Below, piece by piece: positions 18,430 to 28,600 of a DNA stretch of 64,000 bases. This stretch comes from an uncultured Chlorobiaceae bacterium. GTDB taxonomy: Bacteria > Bacteroidota > Chlorobiia > Chlorobiales > Chlorobiaceae. Where the stretch lies: positions 17,553 to 81,552 of the forward strand of contig CAIQGA010000081.1 of the NCBI GenBank assembly GCA_903871235.1, read 5' to 3'. Numbering within the stretch: the stretch's first letter is position 1; each line of letters starts with the position of its first letter. The translations under genes were made by a program, and so were the position numbers. Below the pieces are notes generated by a model that was given only the letters and a program-made list of their open reading frames with translations, was not told the DNA's origin and did not search any database.

Positions 18430-21400
18430 AAATCGCAGACTTTATTTTTGAGGATCCATCATCAGCCGTTGCATCCGGAGCTCTTAAAGCTGAATCGACG
18501 AGGGGTTCAGGCAACATTGCTTCACGTTTTTCAACCATCGCCGCACGTCATCCCTTGCGCACTGCGGTTGTTGATGAAGAGGACTCAATGACCTACAGAG
18601 AACTGGACGACCTTTCAGACCGAATAGCTCACCTCTTGCTTCATCAACAGCTTCAGCCGGAGAGCCGGGTTGGCATCATGATGGGACGAAGTCGCTTCTC
18701 TATTGCGGCTCTTTTCGGAATCATAAAAGCCGGTTGTGTCTATATCCCGATTGATCCAACACTTCCCCTCGAACGCCGTAACAGGCTTCTTTCAATTGCC
18801 AATGCAAAAGCACTCATTACCTCTGCCGACACTGCTGGCGACATGCAACGGCTGGAGTGGCTCAATTCCGGTCTGCAATTCAGCCTCACACTTGACTGTG
18901 ACAATGTTGACTCTCTGGTTGAAACGCCAGGAGAGCTGATGTCCACAGAACTTTGGGATCATATTGCCGGTGAGGCCGTCAATGACATTGACGCCGGGGG
19001 ATGGAAAAGCGCATTTACAGGACTTCCGATAACTCCATCGGCAATGGAAGCATTCGGCACAAATGCATACAATAAAATTGCACCCTGCCTCAAGCCGGGA
19101 GCCCGTGTACTGGAAATCGGCTGTGCATCCGGCTTTACCATGCGCCACACGGCTCCGCTTGCCGCATCGTATCTTGCCACTGACCTCTCAAGGCACAATG
19201 CCGAGCGGGTCGAAGTTATTGCAAGAAATCTTGGCCTTCAACAGGTTACCAGTCGTCAACTGGCTGCTCATGACATTGATATTCTGCCCGAAAAAAGTTT
19301 CGATCTCATTGTCATGAACAGCGTCATCGAAAGTTTTCCGGGCTATGGCTATCTTCGCAATGTGCTCGACAAGTCGGTAAACCTGCTGGCTCCGGGGGGA
19401 GCTTTGTTTCTCGGTAATCTGTGGGATCTTGAACGTCAGGAGATCTATCTGGCCGATCTCGCCAAATTTGCCAGAGAACACGCTGGCGAGGGTTATTCTA
19501 CCCGAAGTAATCTGAACGGCAGTTTTTTTGTCCCATTCGACTTTTTCCGTGACTGGGCTGCCCGGCGTCTTGAACGCCCATCTCTTAAGCGCTCACCAAT
19601 TGATGCTCCAGGCTTTGACCCGGCGCCCTACTCTTTTGACGTTCTTATCAGCTTTGACCAGCACGGCGAGGGAATCGCTTCAGATGAGAGAAAAACTCAC
19701 CTGCATCTTGACCGCAGAGCACTGCTTCCTGAGAACCCCGTTCAACCCCCGGCAGAGATCAGTGCATCTCACGCCGCATATATCATATTTACAAGCGGTT
19801 CAAGCGGACAACCAAAAGGAGTGCTTGTTGAACATGGATCAGTCATCAATCTGATCCATGCGATTGAAGAAGAAATCTATACACCGCTCAAAGCCAGGAT
19901 TAAAGCTGAGTTCCTGAACATCAGTTGCTGTTTCTCTTTCTCCTTTGATGGCTCCATTCATCAAATCTTTACCCCCCTGCTCAATGGTCACACCCTTCAT
20001 CTGCCAAATGAGGAGACCCGGCAGGATCCTGAACGTTTACATAGCTTTTTTGAGTCGCACCAACTGCATGTCGTCGATGCCACACCAAGCCTTTTTACAC
20101 TCCTGCTCGATTATTGGCAGGAGAGAGGAATCGGCAGTTCAGCGATCTGTTTCATTCTCGGCGGTGAGACGTTCAGCACAAAGCTTCCAGAACGGTTGTA
20201 CGCTCTCCCGGGCACTCTCAACAGTGAGATATGGAATGCCTACGGACCGACAGAGAGTTGTGTGGCCGCCTGCCACTACAGGATGACTTCTGCCAACTGG
20301 CACGACATCTTACCACCACCGATCGGCATGCCTCTGTCGGGTATTGACATCAAACTCTGTGATGAGTCGGGCAGATTACTGCCAGTAGGGATACCCGGTC
20401 AAATCTTAATCGGGGGAGCGGGAGTTGCCCGTGAATACATCAACGAACCTGAACTGACAGCCCGTCACTTTCTCGTCGATGATGAGGGCAAACGATGGTA
20501 CTGTACCGGCGATATCGGTCGCTGGATTGAGCCCGGCCTCCTGCAATTCATGGGTCGGGAGGACCGGCAGGTCAAAGTACGCGGCTACCGTATTGAACTC
20601 TCTGAAATTGAGTCTGCGATGCTTGCCTCTCCTCTTGTTCGTCAAGTCGCCGTAGTTGTCGCAGATCCCCGTCAGGATGGAGACCGCATCCTGGTTGCCT
20701 GGGTTGTTGCAAACCCCGGTTTTGATGCCGTACGTTGCCGTGCTGATCTTGATCTGCTTCTCCCTGCATGGATGATGCCAACATTAATCGTTGAGATTGA
20801 TGAACTGCCCATCAACAGCAATGGCAAACTTGATGAGCACCGTCTGCCATCACTGCACAAAAAAGAGCTTTCGAATTCGAATGCCCGGATGCAAATCCCC
20901 TTTAGCCGGGATACAGAACGCAAGCTTGCTGAATTATGGCAGAAGCTTCTTGATGTGCCGATCAACTCTGTGGAGGATGATTTTTTTATGCTTGGAGGTC
21001 ACAGTGTTCTTGGAATACGGCTTGTTTCGCTCATTGAAACCGGGTTCGATGTAAAACTGCCTCTTGCCGAGCTTTTCAGCTCAACAACAATAGCCCGGAT
21101 GGCCGATCGGATAGAAGCAAAACAGGCCGCATGCAAATGGCATTCCCTGGTTGCTGTAAATCCCTGCGGTGAAAGAACACCTCTGGTCTGCTTTCATCCG
21201 GCGGGAGGCAATGTGCTTTGCTATAAAGCGCTTGCTGATGCTCTTGGCCGTGACTGGCCGATCTACATGGTTCAGGCCTCAGGACTTGAAGCCGGGCAGT
21301 CGCTGCAGCCATCCGTAGAATTGATGATTACAGAATATCTGCCTGAATTACAGGAGATAATCCGGGATCGGCCGATCATACTGCTTGGATGGAGCTTTGG

Positions 21401-21950
21401 TGGTTTGCTGGCTTGGGAGGCAGCAGAGCGGTTGCGAAAGTTCGGAACAACAATTGAAAGCGTCATTCTTCTTGACAGTGTAGCCTCGCACGATCCGATA
21501 CGAAGCATTCTGCAAAAAGATGAGGCTGACTTTATTGCCACGATGTTCGATGAAATGGGACTGGGAAGCGCTGAATATTTACGCACGCTCTCTCCTGACG
21601 AACGCCTCGACAGAATTATTCAGCATGAAAGCAGCAATGACTATCTGCCTGAAGGTCTTGATCGTCAGCATATGCGTCGTCTTCTTGCTCTTTTCCAGAA
21701 TAACGGTCTGGCTGCACTGCGTTACCAACCACGAAAAAGTGAGGAGCGGATACTCCTCATCCGACCTAAGCTTGCATCCGGCCAGGCACCGGGTATTGCT
21801 GGTGACGACTATAACGGCTGGGCCCGACTTTGCAGCAGTGGAATGGAATTATACTGGATCGATGGAACACACGGCCAGATGCTGATACCTCCTTTTGTTC
21901 AGCAGTTGGCAGACCATATTCGCAAATATACAGAGCAGATAAAGGGATGA
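18426..21950 (+). CDS. NRPS module: adenylation domain interrupted by a methyltransferase, PCP, thioesterase
   Basis: About 1174 aa with no condensation domain. The A domain begins normally (GxVYIPIDP, core a2). It is then split by about 260 residues containing an S-adenosylmethionine methyltransferase fold (VLEIGCASG, then YLATDLS and FDLIVMNSVIE). It resumes at core a3 (YIIFTSGSSGQPKG) through NAYGPTES, YCTGDIGRW and NSNGK. A PCP (LGGHS) and a type I thioesterase follow, with GWSFGG nucleophile, LLDS and a late His in DGTHGQ. Known a2-a3 interrupted A domains (TioN, KtzH) methylate the amino-acid side chain, whereas a8-a9 insertions N-methylate. By analogy this enzyme may O- or S-methylate its substrate. 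The code reads about DGHDIGAVAK, unassigned. The ATG at 18426 overlaps the previous stop (ATGA). A TTG at 18399 with a purine-rich upstream site is an alternative start. The TE makes this a second release point in the cluster. Confidence 0.93.
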   Translation: MKIADFIFEDPSSAVASGALKAESTRGSGNIASRFSTIAARHPLRTAVVDEEDSMTYRELDDLSDRIAHLLLHQQLQPESRVGIMMGRSRFSIAALFGIIKAGCVYIPIDPTLPLERRNRLLSIANAKALITSADTAGDMQRLEWLNSGLQFSLTLDCDNVDSLVETPGELMSTELWDHIAGEAVNDIDAGGWKSAFTGLPITPSAMEAFGTNAYNKIAPCLKPGARVLEIGCASGFTMRHTAPLAASYLATDLSRHNAERVEVIARNLGLQQVTSRQLAAHDIDILPEKSFDLIVMNSVIESFPGYGYLRNVLDKSVNLLAPGGALFLGNLWDLERQEIYLADLAKFAREHAGEGYSTRSNLNGSFFVPFDFFRDWAARRLERPSLKRSPIDAPGFDPAPYSFDVLISFDQHGEGIASDERKTHLHLDRRALLPENPVQPPAEISASHAAYIIFTSGSSGQPKGVLVEHGSVINLIHAIEEEIYTPLKARIKAEFLNISCCFSFSFDGSIHQIFTPLLNGHTLHLPNEETRQDPERLHSFFESHQLHVVDATPSLFTLLLDYWQERGIGSSAICFILGGETFSTKLPERLYALPGTLNSEIWNAYGPTESCVAACHYRMTSANWHDILPPPIGMPLSGIDIKLCDESGRLLPVGIPGQILIGGAGVAREYINEPELTARHFLVDDEGKRWYCTGDIGRWIEPGLLQFMGREDRQVKVRGYRIELSEIESAMLASPLVRQVAVVVADPRQDGDRILVAWVVANPGFDAVRCRADLDLLLPAWMMPTLIVEIDELPINSNGKLDEHRLPSLHKKELSNSNARMQIPFSRDTERKLAELWQKLLDVPINSVEDDFFMLGGHSVLGIRLVSLIETGFDVKLPLAELFSSTTIARMADRIEAKQAACKWHSLVAVNPCGERTPLVCFHPAGGNVLCYKALADALGRDWPIYMVQASGLEAGQSLQPSVELMITEYLPELQEIIRDRPIILLGWSFGGLLAWEAAERLRKFGTTIESVILLDSVASHDPIRSILQKDEADFIATMFDEMGLGSAEYLRTLSPDERLDRIIQHESSNDYLPEGLDRQHMRRLLALFQNNGLAALRYQPRKSEERILLIRPKLASGQAPGIAGDDYNGWARLCSSGMELYWIDGTHGQMLIPPFVQQLADHIRKYTEQIKG

Positions 21951-21952
21951 AT

Positions 21953-22651
21953 ATGCTTGATCGCCATACCATACGGCTATGGACACATGAGTTTCAGGAA
22001 GTAACAAGTTCTCCGCCACTGTGGCTTGCACTTCTTGATGAAAAAGAGCTGATGCATTGCAGGCAGTTCCGACAGGAAAAAGACCGTATTGCCTATGCGG
22101 CGGCACATGCCCTGCTCCGCACTGCACTCAGCCAAACGTTGGAGCTGCTGCCAGCATCCCTGATTATCGATCATGACAGGATGGGAAAACCTTTCCTCAA
22201 TATGCCTGGCTGCATGAGTATGGCTATCACACTCTCGCATACCTCGGGCATGGTTGCGGTAGCTCTCAGTCAGGCAGGAACTATCGGAGTCGATGTCGAG
22301 GCGATTGATCGCAAAAATATTCCTCATAATAATTTTTCAGCCTATGGTCTGAGTCATGAAGAGCAAGCAATGCTTGCATCGCTCTCTCTTCATGAACGCT
22401 GTGAAGCATTTATCGATTTATGGACAGCACGCGAAGCCGTAGCGAAGGCTGACGGACGGGGGCTTTCCCTCCCATTCTCTGACATAAAGATTGATCTCTC
22501 TATGAACAAAGCCACTATTCATGAAAAGGGGGCATCGCCCTCCTCTCAATGGACGCTGTGGCGAGAACAGCCCTCCCCTCTTTACCGACTGGCAATGGCC
22601 TGGCCGCAAGGAAAAGGAACATGCACAAGAATGAACGAACAACTTATTTGA
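21953..22651 (+). CDS. 4'-phosphopantetheinyl transferase, Sfp type
   Basis: About 232 aa, the usual size for Sfp/Gsp-type enzymes that attach the phosphopantetheine arm of CoA to PCP and ACP serines. Motifs seen: IGVDVE (Mg/CoA-binding) and LWTAREAVAKADGRG, the W-T-x-x-E-A-x-x-K signature. The ATG at 21953 has AAAGGG 6 nt upstream. The ATG at 21947 overlaps the previous stop (ATGA) and is equally possible. It lies inside the synthetase operon, between the TE-containing NRPS and the PKS-NRPS, so it most likely activates the carrier domains of this cluster. Confidence 0.93.
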   Translation: MLDRHTIRLWTHEFQEVTSSPPLWLALLDEKELMHCRQFRQEKDRIAYAAAHALLRTALSQTLELLPASLIIDHDRMGKPFLNMPGCMSMAITLSHTSGMVAVALSQAGTIGVDVEAIDRKNIPHNNFSAYGLSHEEQAMLASLSLHERCEAFIDLWTAREAVAKADGRGLSLPFSDIKIDLSMNKATIHEKGASPSSQWTLWREQPSPLYRLAMAWPQGKGTCTRMNEQLI

Positions 22652-22673
22652 ACGTGCTCTACGCTATCATACC

Positions 22674-25600
22674 ATGACGAATGAATCACACGAATTCTGG
22701 CGCACACTCCTTGCTGAGCTTCCTCCGCTACGGTTCTCTCAAGAGAGTTCAGGCATCTCATCAAGCGTTTCCACGAACGAACATATTGTCATTGAGCATC
22801 TGCTTGACAGCGTTCAAACCCGTCGTCTCAAGGCATTTGCTGAAACACATGGCATCACGTTCAGTTCGCTGCTTCTGGCGGTACATTTGAAAGTTTTATC
22901 AATGCAGATTCAGGACGGGCGATTCGTGACCGGTATAAAGATAAATGCTGCAGGGGAGGACAACCCGCTGCCTCTGGTTTTTGATGCTGTGGGCCATGAT
23001 GAAAGCTGGAGTAATCTTGCACGCCACATCTCTCTTCTCGAAGAGTCGAGTCGTCGACACAGCGAGGATATGACGCTTGATGAACTGGAAACTCTTTGTA
23101 CTCGCTCCCCACTCTTTGACACCCTTTTTTCTTTTGATCAGTGCATCCCGGAAAAGCCTGCAGAAAACCCTCAGAGTGCTCTTGAAAAGAGAATTCATGC
23201 ATTATGGCAAGCACTGCTGCCCGGCGCAGAGTTCAGTGTTCATGACGGATTTTTTGATGCAGGGGGCAATTCACTGCTGCTTGTTCGTCTGCATGAAAAG
23301 CTTGAAGCCCTTTGGCCCGGAGTCTTCAGTGTTGCCCGCCTCTTCTCAGTGACGACCATTGCCGCTCAGGCCCGCAGTATTCAGGAAAAAAACGAGACAA
23401 AAGAGCGCAATCACCCGCACACGACGCCGAATCGAGTAACAAAAACACACGGCCATATTGCAATCGTTGGCATTGGCATTTGTCTTCCCGGAGCATCGAC
23501 GCTGGAGGCATGCTGGCGAGATATCGCAAATGGTGTTGACAGAGTCTGCCCGATACCTGAGGAACGATGCAAAGAGAGCGTAGCCATGCTCAATGCCCTC
23601 GGGAGTCCGATCCCGGAACAGTTTCAGGAAGCCGCCTGGCTTGAGCAAATTTTCAATTTCGATCCCGAACGGTTTCGCCTTTCACCTGCGGATGCGGCCC
23701 TTGTTCACCCCGAGCAGAGGCATTTTCTTGAAACAGCGCTGATGGCCCTTGAAGATGCCGGTTATGGAGGCAAGTCGCTGGACAATGAAAAGATCGGAAC
23801 CTTTGCCGCAACAAGTCAAGGAGCGGTCTGGACCGATTATGCCCTGAGGGTACTGCCCGAGCGGGCCGAACAGCTCTTTATCAACAATGTACCCTCCAAT
23901 GTCGCTACCCGTCTCTCTTTTCTGCATAACTGGCGGGGACCGGCAACCCTTGTCGATACGGCATGTTCCTCTGCACTGACCGCCGTACATCTGGCCTGTC
24001 AGGCACTTGTCAACGGCGAATGCAGTGCCGCACTGGCCGGAGGCGCCCGATTAATGATGATACCTCATTCATCAACAGCACGCTTCACCATCGAATCATC
24101 AACTGCCAGAACCCATGCGTTTGACGAAAGTGCCGACGGTACCGGTTCAGGAGAGGGTGCAGTTGTCTTTTTACTGAAAACTCTTGAGCGGGCTAAAGCC
24201 GATGGAGATCCAGTGCACGCCGTGATTCGGGGAACAGCGATCAATCAGGACGGAGCTTCAACCGGCATGGCAGCTCCCAATCCGACAGCACAGTCAGAGG
24301 TAATTTCCGCCGCAGCAGCCAAAGCCGGCGTGCCGCTTTCCACCATCTCCTATATCGAGGCACATGGTACCGGCACCCATTTAGGCGATCCCGTAGAAAT
24401 CGAGGGTATTCGTCTTGCATTCAGCCGTGAAACCAGTGAAACCGGTTTTGCCTTGATCGGATCAGGAAAAGGTAATTATGGTCATCTTGACGCCTGTGCT
24501 GGTGCTCTTGGACTGCTTCGTGCGGTTCTCTGCGTAAAAAACGACCAGGCTCCGCCTCAGCCGTTCTTCAGTCAACCGAACCCCCGTATCGACTTTGCGC
24601 ATTCACCGGTAAACGTTTGCCGTCAACTGCTCTCTCTTCCTGACCGTGGCACGCCCCGACGCGCTGGCGTCAGTTCTTTCGGACTGAGCGGAATAAATGT
24701 TCACGCAATCATAGAAGCTCCGCCGCCGGTTATCAGTAAAGCGCTACCCCTCTATTCAGGATGGACGGTGATAGGGCTCTCTGCGGCAACTCCTGTATTA
24801 CTCCACACCTATTCTGCCGCTCTGGCTGAACAGATTCGAGAGAACCCCTCAGGCCCGCTTGCTGACATTGCCTATACCCTGAACAGCGGTCGCGACTCCC
24901 TTTCCGAACGGCTTGTATTCTGGGTTCGTGATCGAAAGGAACTGCTCGGCGCACTGGAAACTTTTCTTTGTGGCACAAAGGCTGAAAACAGCCTGACCGG
25001 CAGACTCGGGCGCCAGCAAAGATCGCTATCAACTGGGCAGATCAATGCTCTCGCGCCGGATGAACCTTCAGCCCGGATGGCGGCACACTCCTTTCTTGAG
25101 GGTGGGCAGCTCATCATGCCACCGGAACAGCACGCCAAACGCGTTCACCTTGCAACAACTCCCCTGCAGAGAATCAGGTGCCATCCTGATCCGAACAGAG
25201 AGAATGCCGTACACCCCATAAAACCAATACCTCTCCAGGTACCGATTGATACTCCTGAAGGAGTGCGTTATCCTCTCGATGTTCACGATCCTGCATTCTG
25301 GCCTGTCAGCGAACACAGACTCGGAGGGGTTCCGACCCTCGTCGGGATGGGGCTGTTACCTCTTCTTGCCGATACACTTGACACAAGCAGTGGAAAATTC
25401 CTGCCATTTGCCGTCAAGAAGATCTCCTGGCTGCGCCCTCTTCAGACCCCGTCGATCAAGGCGGGAAGTGTCAGCCTGCTCATCACGGACCCTGAAGCAA
25501 ATGAACAGCATGCAATACTTGGAGGAAAAACAGTCGACGGAGCCTGGAAAAATTTTGCAGAGGCAACCTTGTGCAAACTTCCTTGCGTACCGCCTCCGGC

Positions 25601-28600
25601 GCTCAATGCTGAAGAGTTACAAGAAAGAAGAGGTAAACTCTTTCCAACCAGTGTTCGCCTGAGTGAAGCGAATGGAGAGGTCAACGTCAGTAACAGATGG
25701 AACTGCCTTATTGCCAAAGGAGATAACGGCAATGAACTCACCGCTCAGCTTGAACGGCCCGATAACAATTTTGAGGGCAGAAATTTGCAGAACCTTCATC
25801 CCGGAGTTCTCGACACCGCTGTAAGCATTGTTCTGGATCGTGCCGGGCTGATACCGGCAAGTTGCGCCGAAGTGCTTCTCTGGCTGCCACTGCCCAAAAA
25901 AGTGTTTGTCTCTGCCATCCCGAACCCAATGGCAGATGGAGGAGTTACCGCCGATGTGAACATGTATGACATGGAGAGCGGTGCGCTCTGTATCTCACTT
26001 AAAAAGCTGCGTTTTATTGCTTCGGCAAAGAGCACGGAGATACAAAAAGAGAGGAAAAAAGTGACCGTGATACCCTCAATTCCTGTATGGGTCGCTGATC
26101 AGAAAGCAAGCACGAGTTTCTCTCCTCTTCCTGCGCTTGTTGTCATCGGTGAGGGCTATTTTTTCCAGAGGGTAACCGAGCACCCGATAGTCAAAAAAAG
26201 TCTTGTGGCATCGTGCAACTCAACAGCACTCACGGATGCGGTAACAAGAGCTATCGCTGACGGCATTGTACACCTCGTACTCTTTCTCCCTGCGCCGGGC
26301 GAAGATGCCGGGCTCCGCACCCTCGTCACCCTACGCACTCTTATAAAGAACATGCATCAACCCCTGCAGCTTCTGGCCGCAGGGTCGGGCGCCTATGCAA
26401 TGACAACCAACACAGGCTCTTTCATGACAACCCCCGACGCAGCACTTGTAGCAGGGCTTGTTAACGTCGCAGCATGTGAAGAGGCGATGCTTTCGACCAG
26501 GTATCTGGAACTGGAAAAAGATGCTCCGATTGAGGCTCTTCTTCAGGAAATCGAATCATGCAACGACCATACCCAATCACCGGTATTGATTGATCAATTC
26601 GGCAGACGCTTTAAGCGCAGCTTCGCTCCCCTTTCCGATTTTCCTGCACCGGCAGCAACACTCTGGCCGGGCTCTGGCTGTTGTGTCATCAGCGGCGGTA
26701 CCGGCGGACTCGCTCTGCTGCTCGCCGAGGAGCTTGCTTCCGGCGGCAGAGTATCGCTTGCACTGCTCTCCCGCCACCCTCTTGAACAGTGTAACGACAG
26801 TGACTCACAAAAACGTCTTGAACGACTGGAGTCGCTCAGCACGAAAGGCATTACGTTCCGCCACTGGTGCGTCGATATCAGTGACCTTGAACAACTCTCC
26901 GGTGTACTCAACGAAGTACGCAAGGTACTTGGCCCAATCACGGCAGTGGTTCACCATGCCGGTCTCGGTGAGAGTAGTCTTCTCATTAACGAAACCCCGG
27001 AATCGTTTGCAGCCTCAACTGCAGCCAAGGTGAATGGTGCACGCAATCTTGATCTGCTCACTCGCAACGACCCAATCGCAGCGTTCATTCTTGCAGGCTC
27101 GTTGAGCGCAGTTGAGTATCGTGCCGGAACAGGTGCCTATGCAGCAGCAAATCTCTTTCTTGATGCCTTTGCTCTCTGGCGGCTACGTGAGGAGCGGCCG
27201 GCACAGTGCATCGACTGGTGCCAGATCGGAGAAATCGGAATGGCGGCCAGAATTCTTTGTGGTAAATTGGACGAGTACAGTTTGACCCCCGAAGAGGTTG
27301 TCCTCCATTGGCGAACAGCACTTGCTTCAGGAGCACCTCAGGTTGCCCTGCTCTATGACGAAAAAACTGATAAGAAAACAGCGTCTGTACCAGCACCTTC
27401 AGAACAATCCAAAACACTCGAAAAGGCTCTGGCAGAGATTTGGGCAGAGATTCTCGGCTATGAAAGCATTGAATTCGATGACGACTTCTATGCTCTCGGA
27501 GGAGACTCGATGTCAGGAATCGATATTATTGATCGCATTATCGGGGGTCTCGGTCATCCGGTCACCTTCACCGATCTCGTTGAGTCCGGCACAGTCACGA
27601 TGCTGGCTGAAAGGCTGCGCCGCCAGGCTCAGACAGCCAACCCGCGCAACATCCAGCTCCCCACACCTGCCCCGAAAAACAGTCGCTATCCCCTGAGCTG
27701 GGAACAAATGGCCCTCATTCGAGCCCAGATGGCGGCAGAAAAGAGCATTGCCTATAACTTGCCGAACATGCTCTCCCTGCCACCCGACTGCAACCTGGAT
27801 CGACTTGCATTGGCTCTTGAGGCCCTCGTCAGGCGTCATGAAATCCTCCGCACCCGCTTTCATCTAAAAGAGAGCGAGGCGGAAATGGAAATACTCTCCG
27901 ACGTGCGGATGCAACTGAAACGCATCTGCCCTACAAATGGAATAACAGCCGATTTTTGTCGCAACTGGCCTCTTCCCTTTGACCTTGAAGCGGCTCCCCC
28001 GGTACGCTTCGAACTGGTCGAGAAAGCTGACGGCACACCGGAAGCCCTCCTTTTCGATATCCATCACAGCCTTGCCGATGGTCTCAGCCTTGAATTGCTC
28101 GCAAGCGATCTTGGTAACCTCTATGCAGGAAAAAACCTGCCTCCACTCGCCTTGCAGCTCAAGGATTACGCATGGTGGAGTCGCAAAGGGGCGGGAATCG
28201 CAGTTGTTGAGAGCGCAAAACGCTATTGGCTGGACCGTTTTTCGTTACCGCTGCCGGTGCTTGATCTGCCTTCTGATCGTCCTCGGCCGGCATTTCATAC
28301 GTGGCAGTGCGGCAGCGTTGCCTTCAGTCTGCCAAAGAAGAGTGTAGAGGCCTTGCGCCGATATGCTGCAACACACAGCACCACCCCCTTTACCGTCGTA
28401 CTCTCTGCATGGGCAGCACTGCTTGCCCGATATTGCCGTAATGAGGATCTGGTTATTTCCGTTCCGGTAGACACCAGGGAGAGTCTCGGCGCAACAGGAG
28501 TACCGGGCATGATGGTATCACTTCTACCGTTGCGATTTTCCTTCAACGATAACGAGTCGATAGAGGGTTTCATCAGAGGCGTCCATGCTGACCTTGCCGA

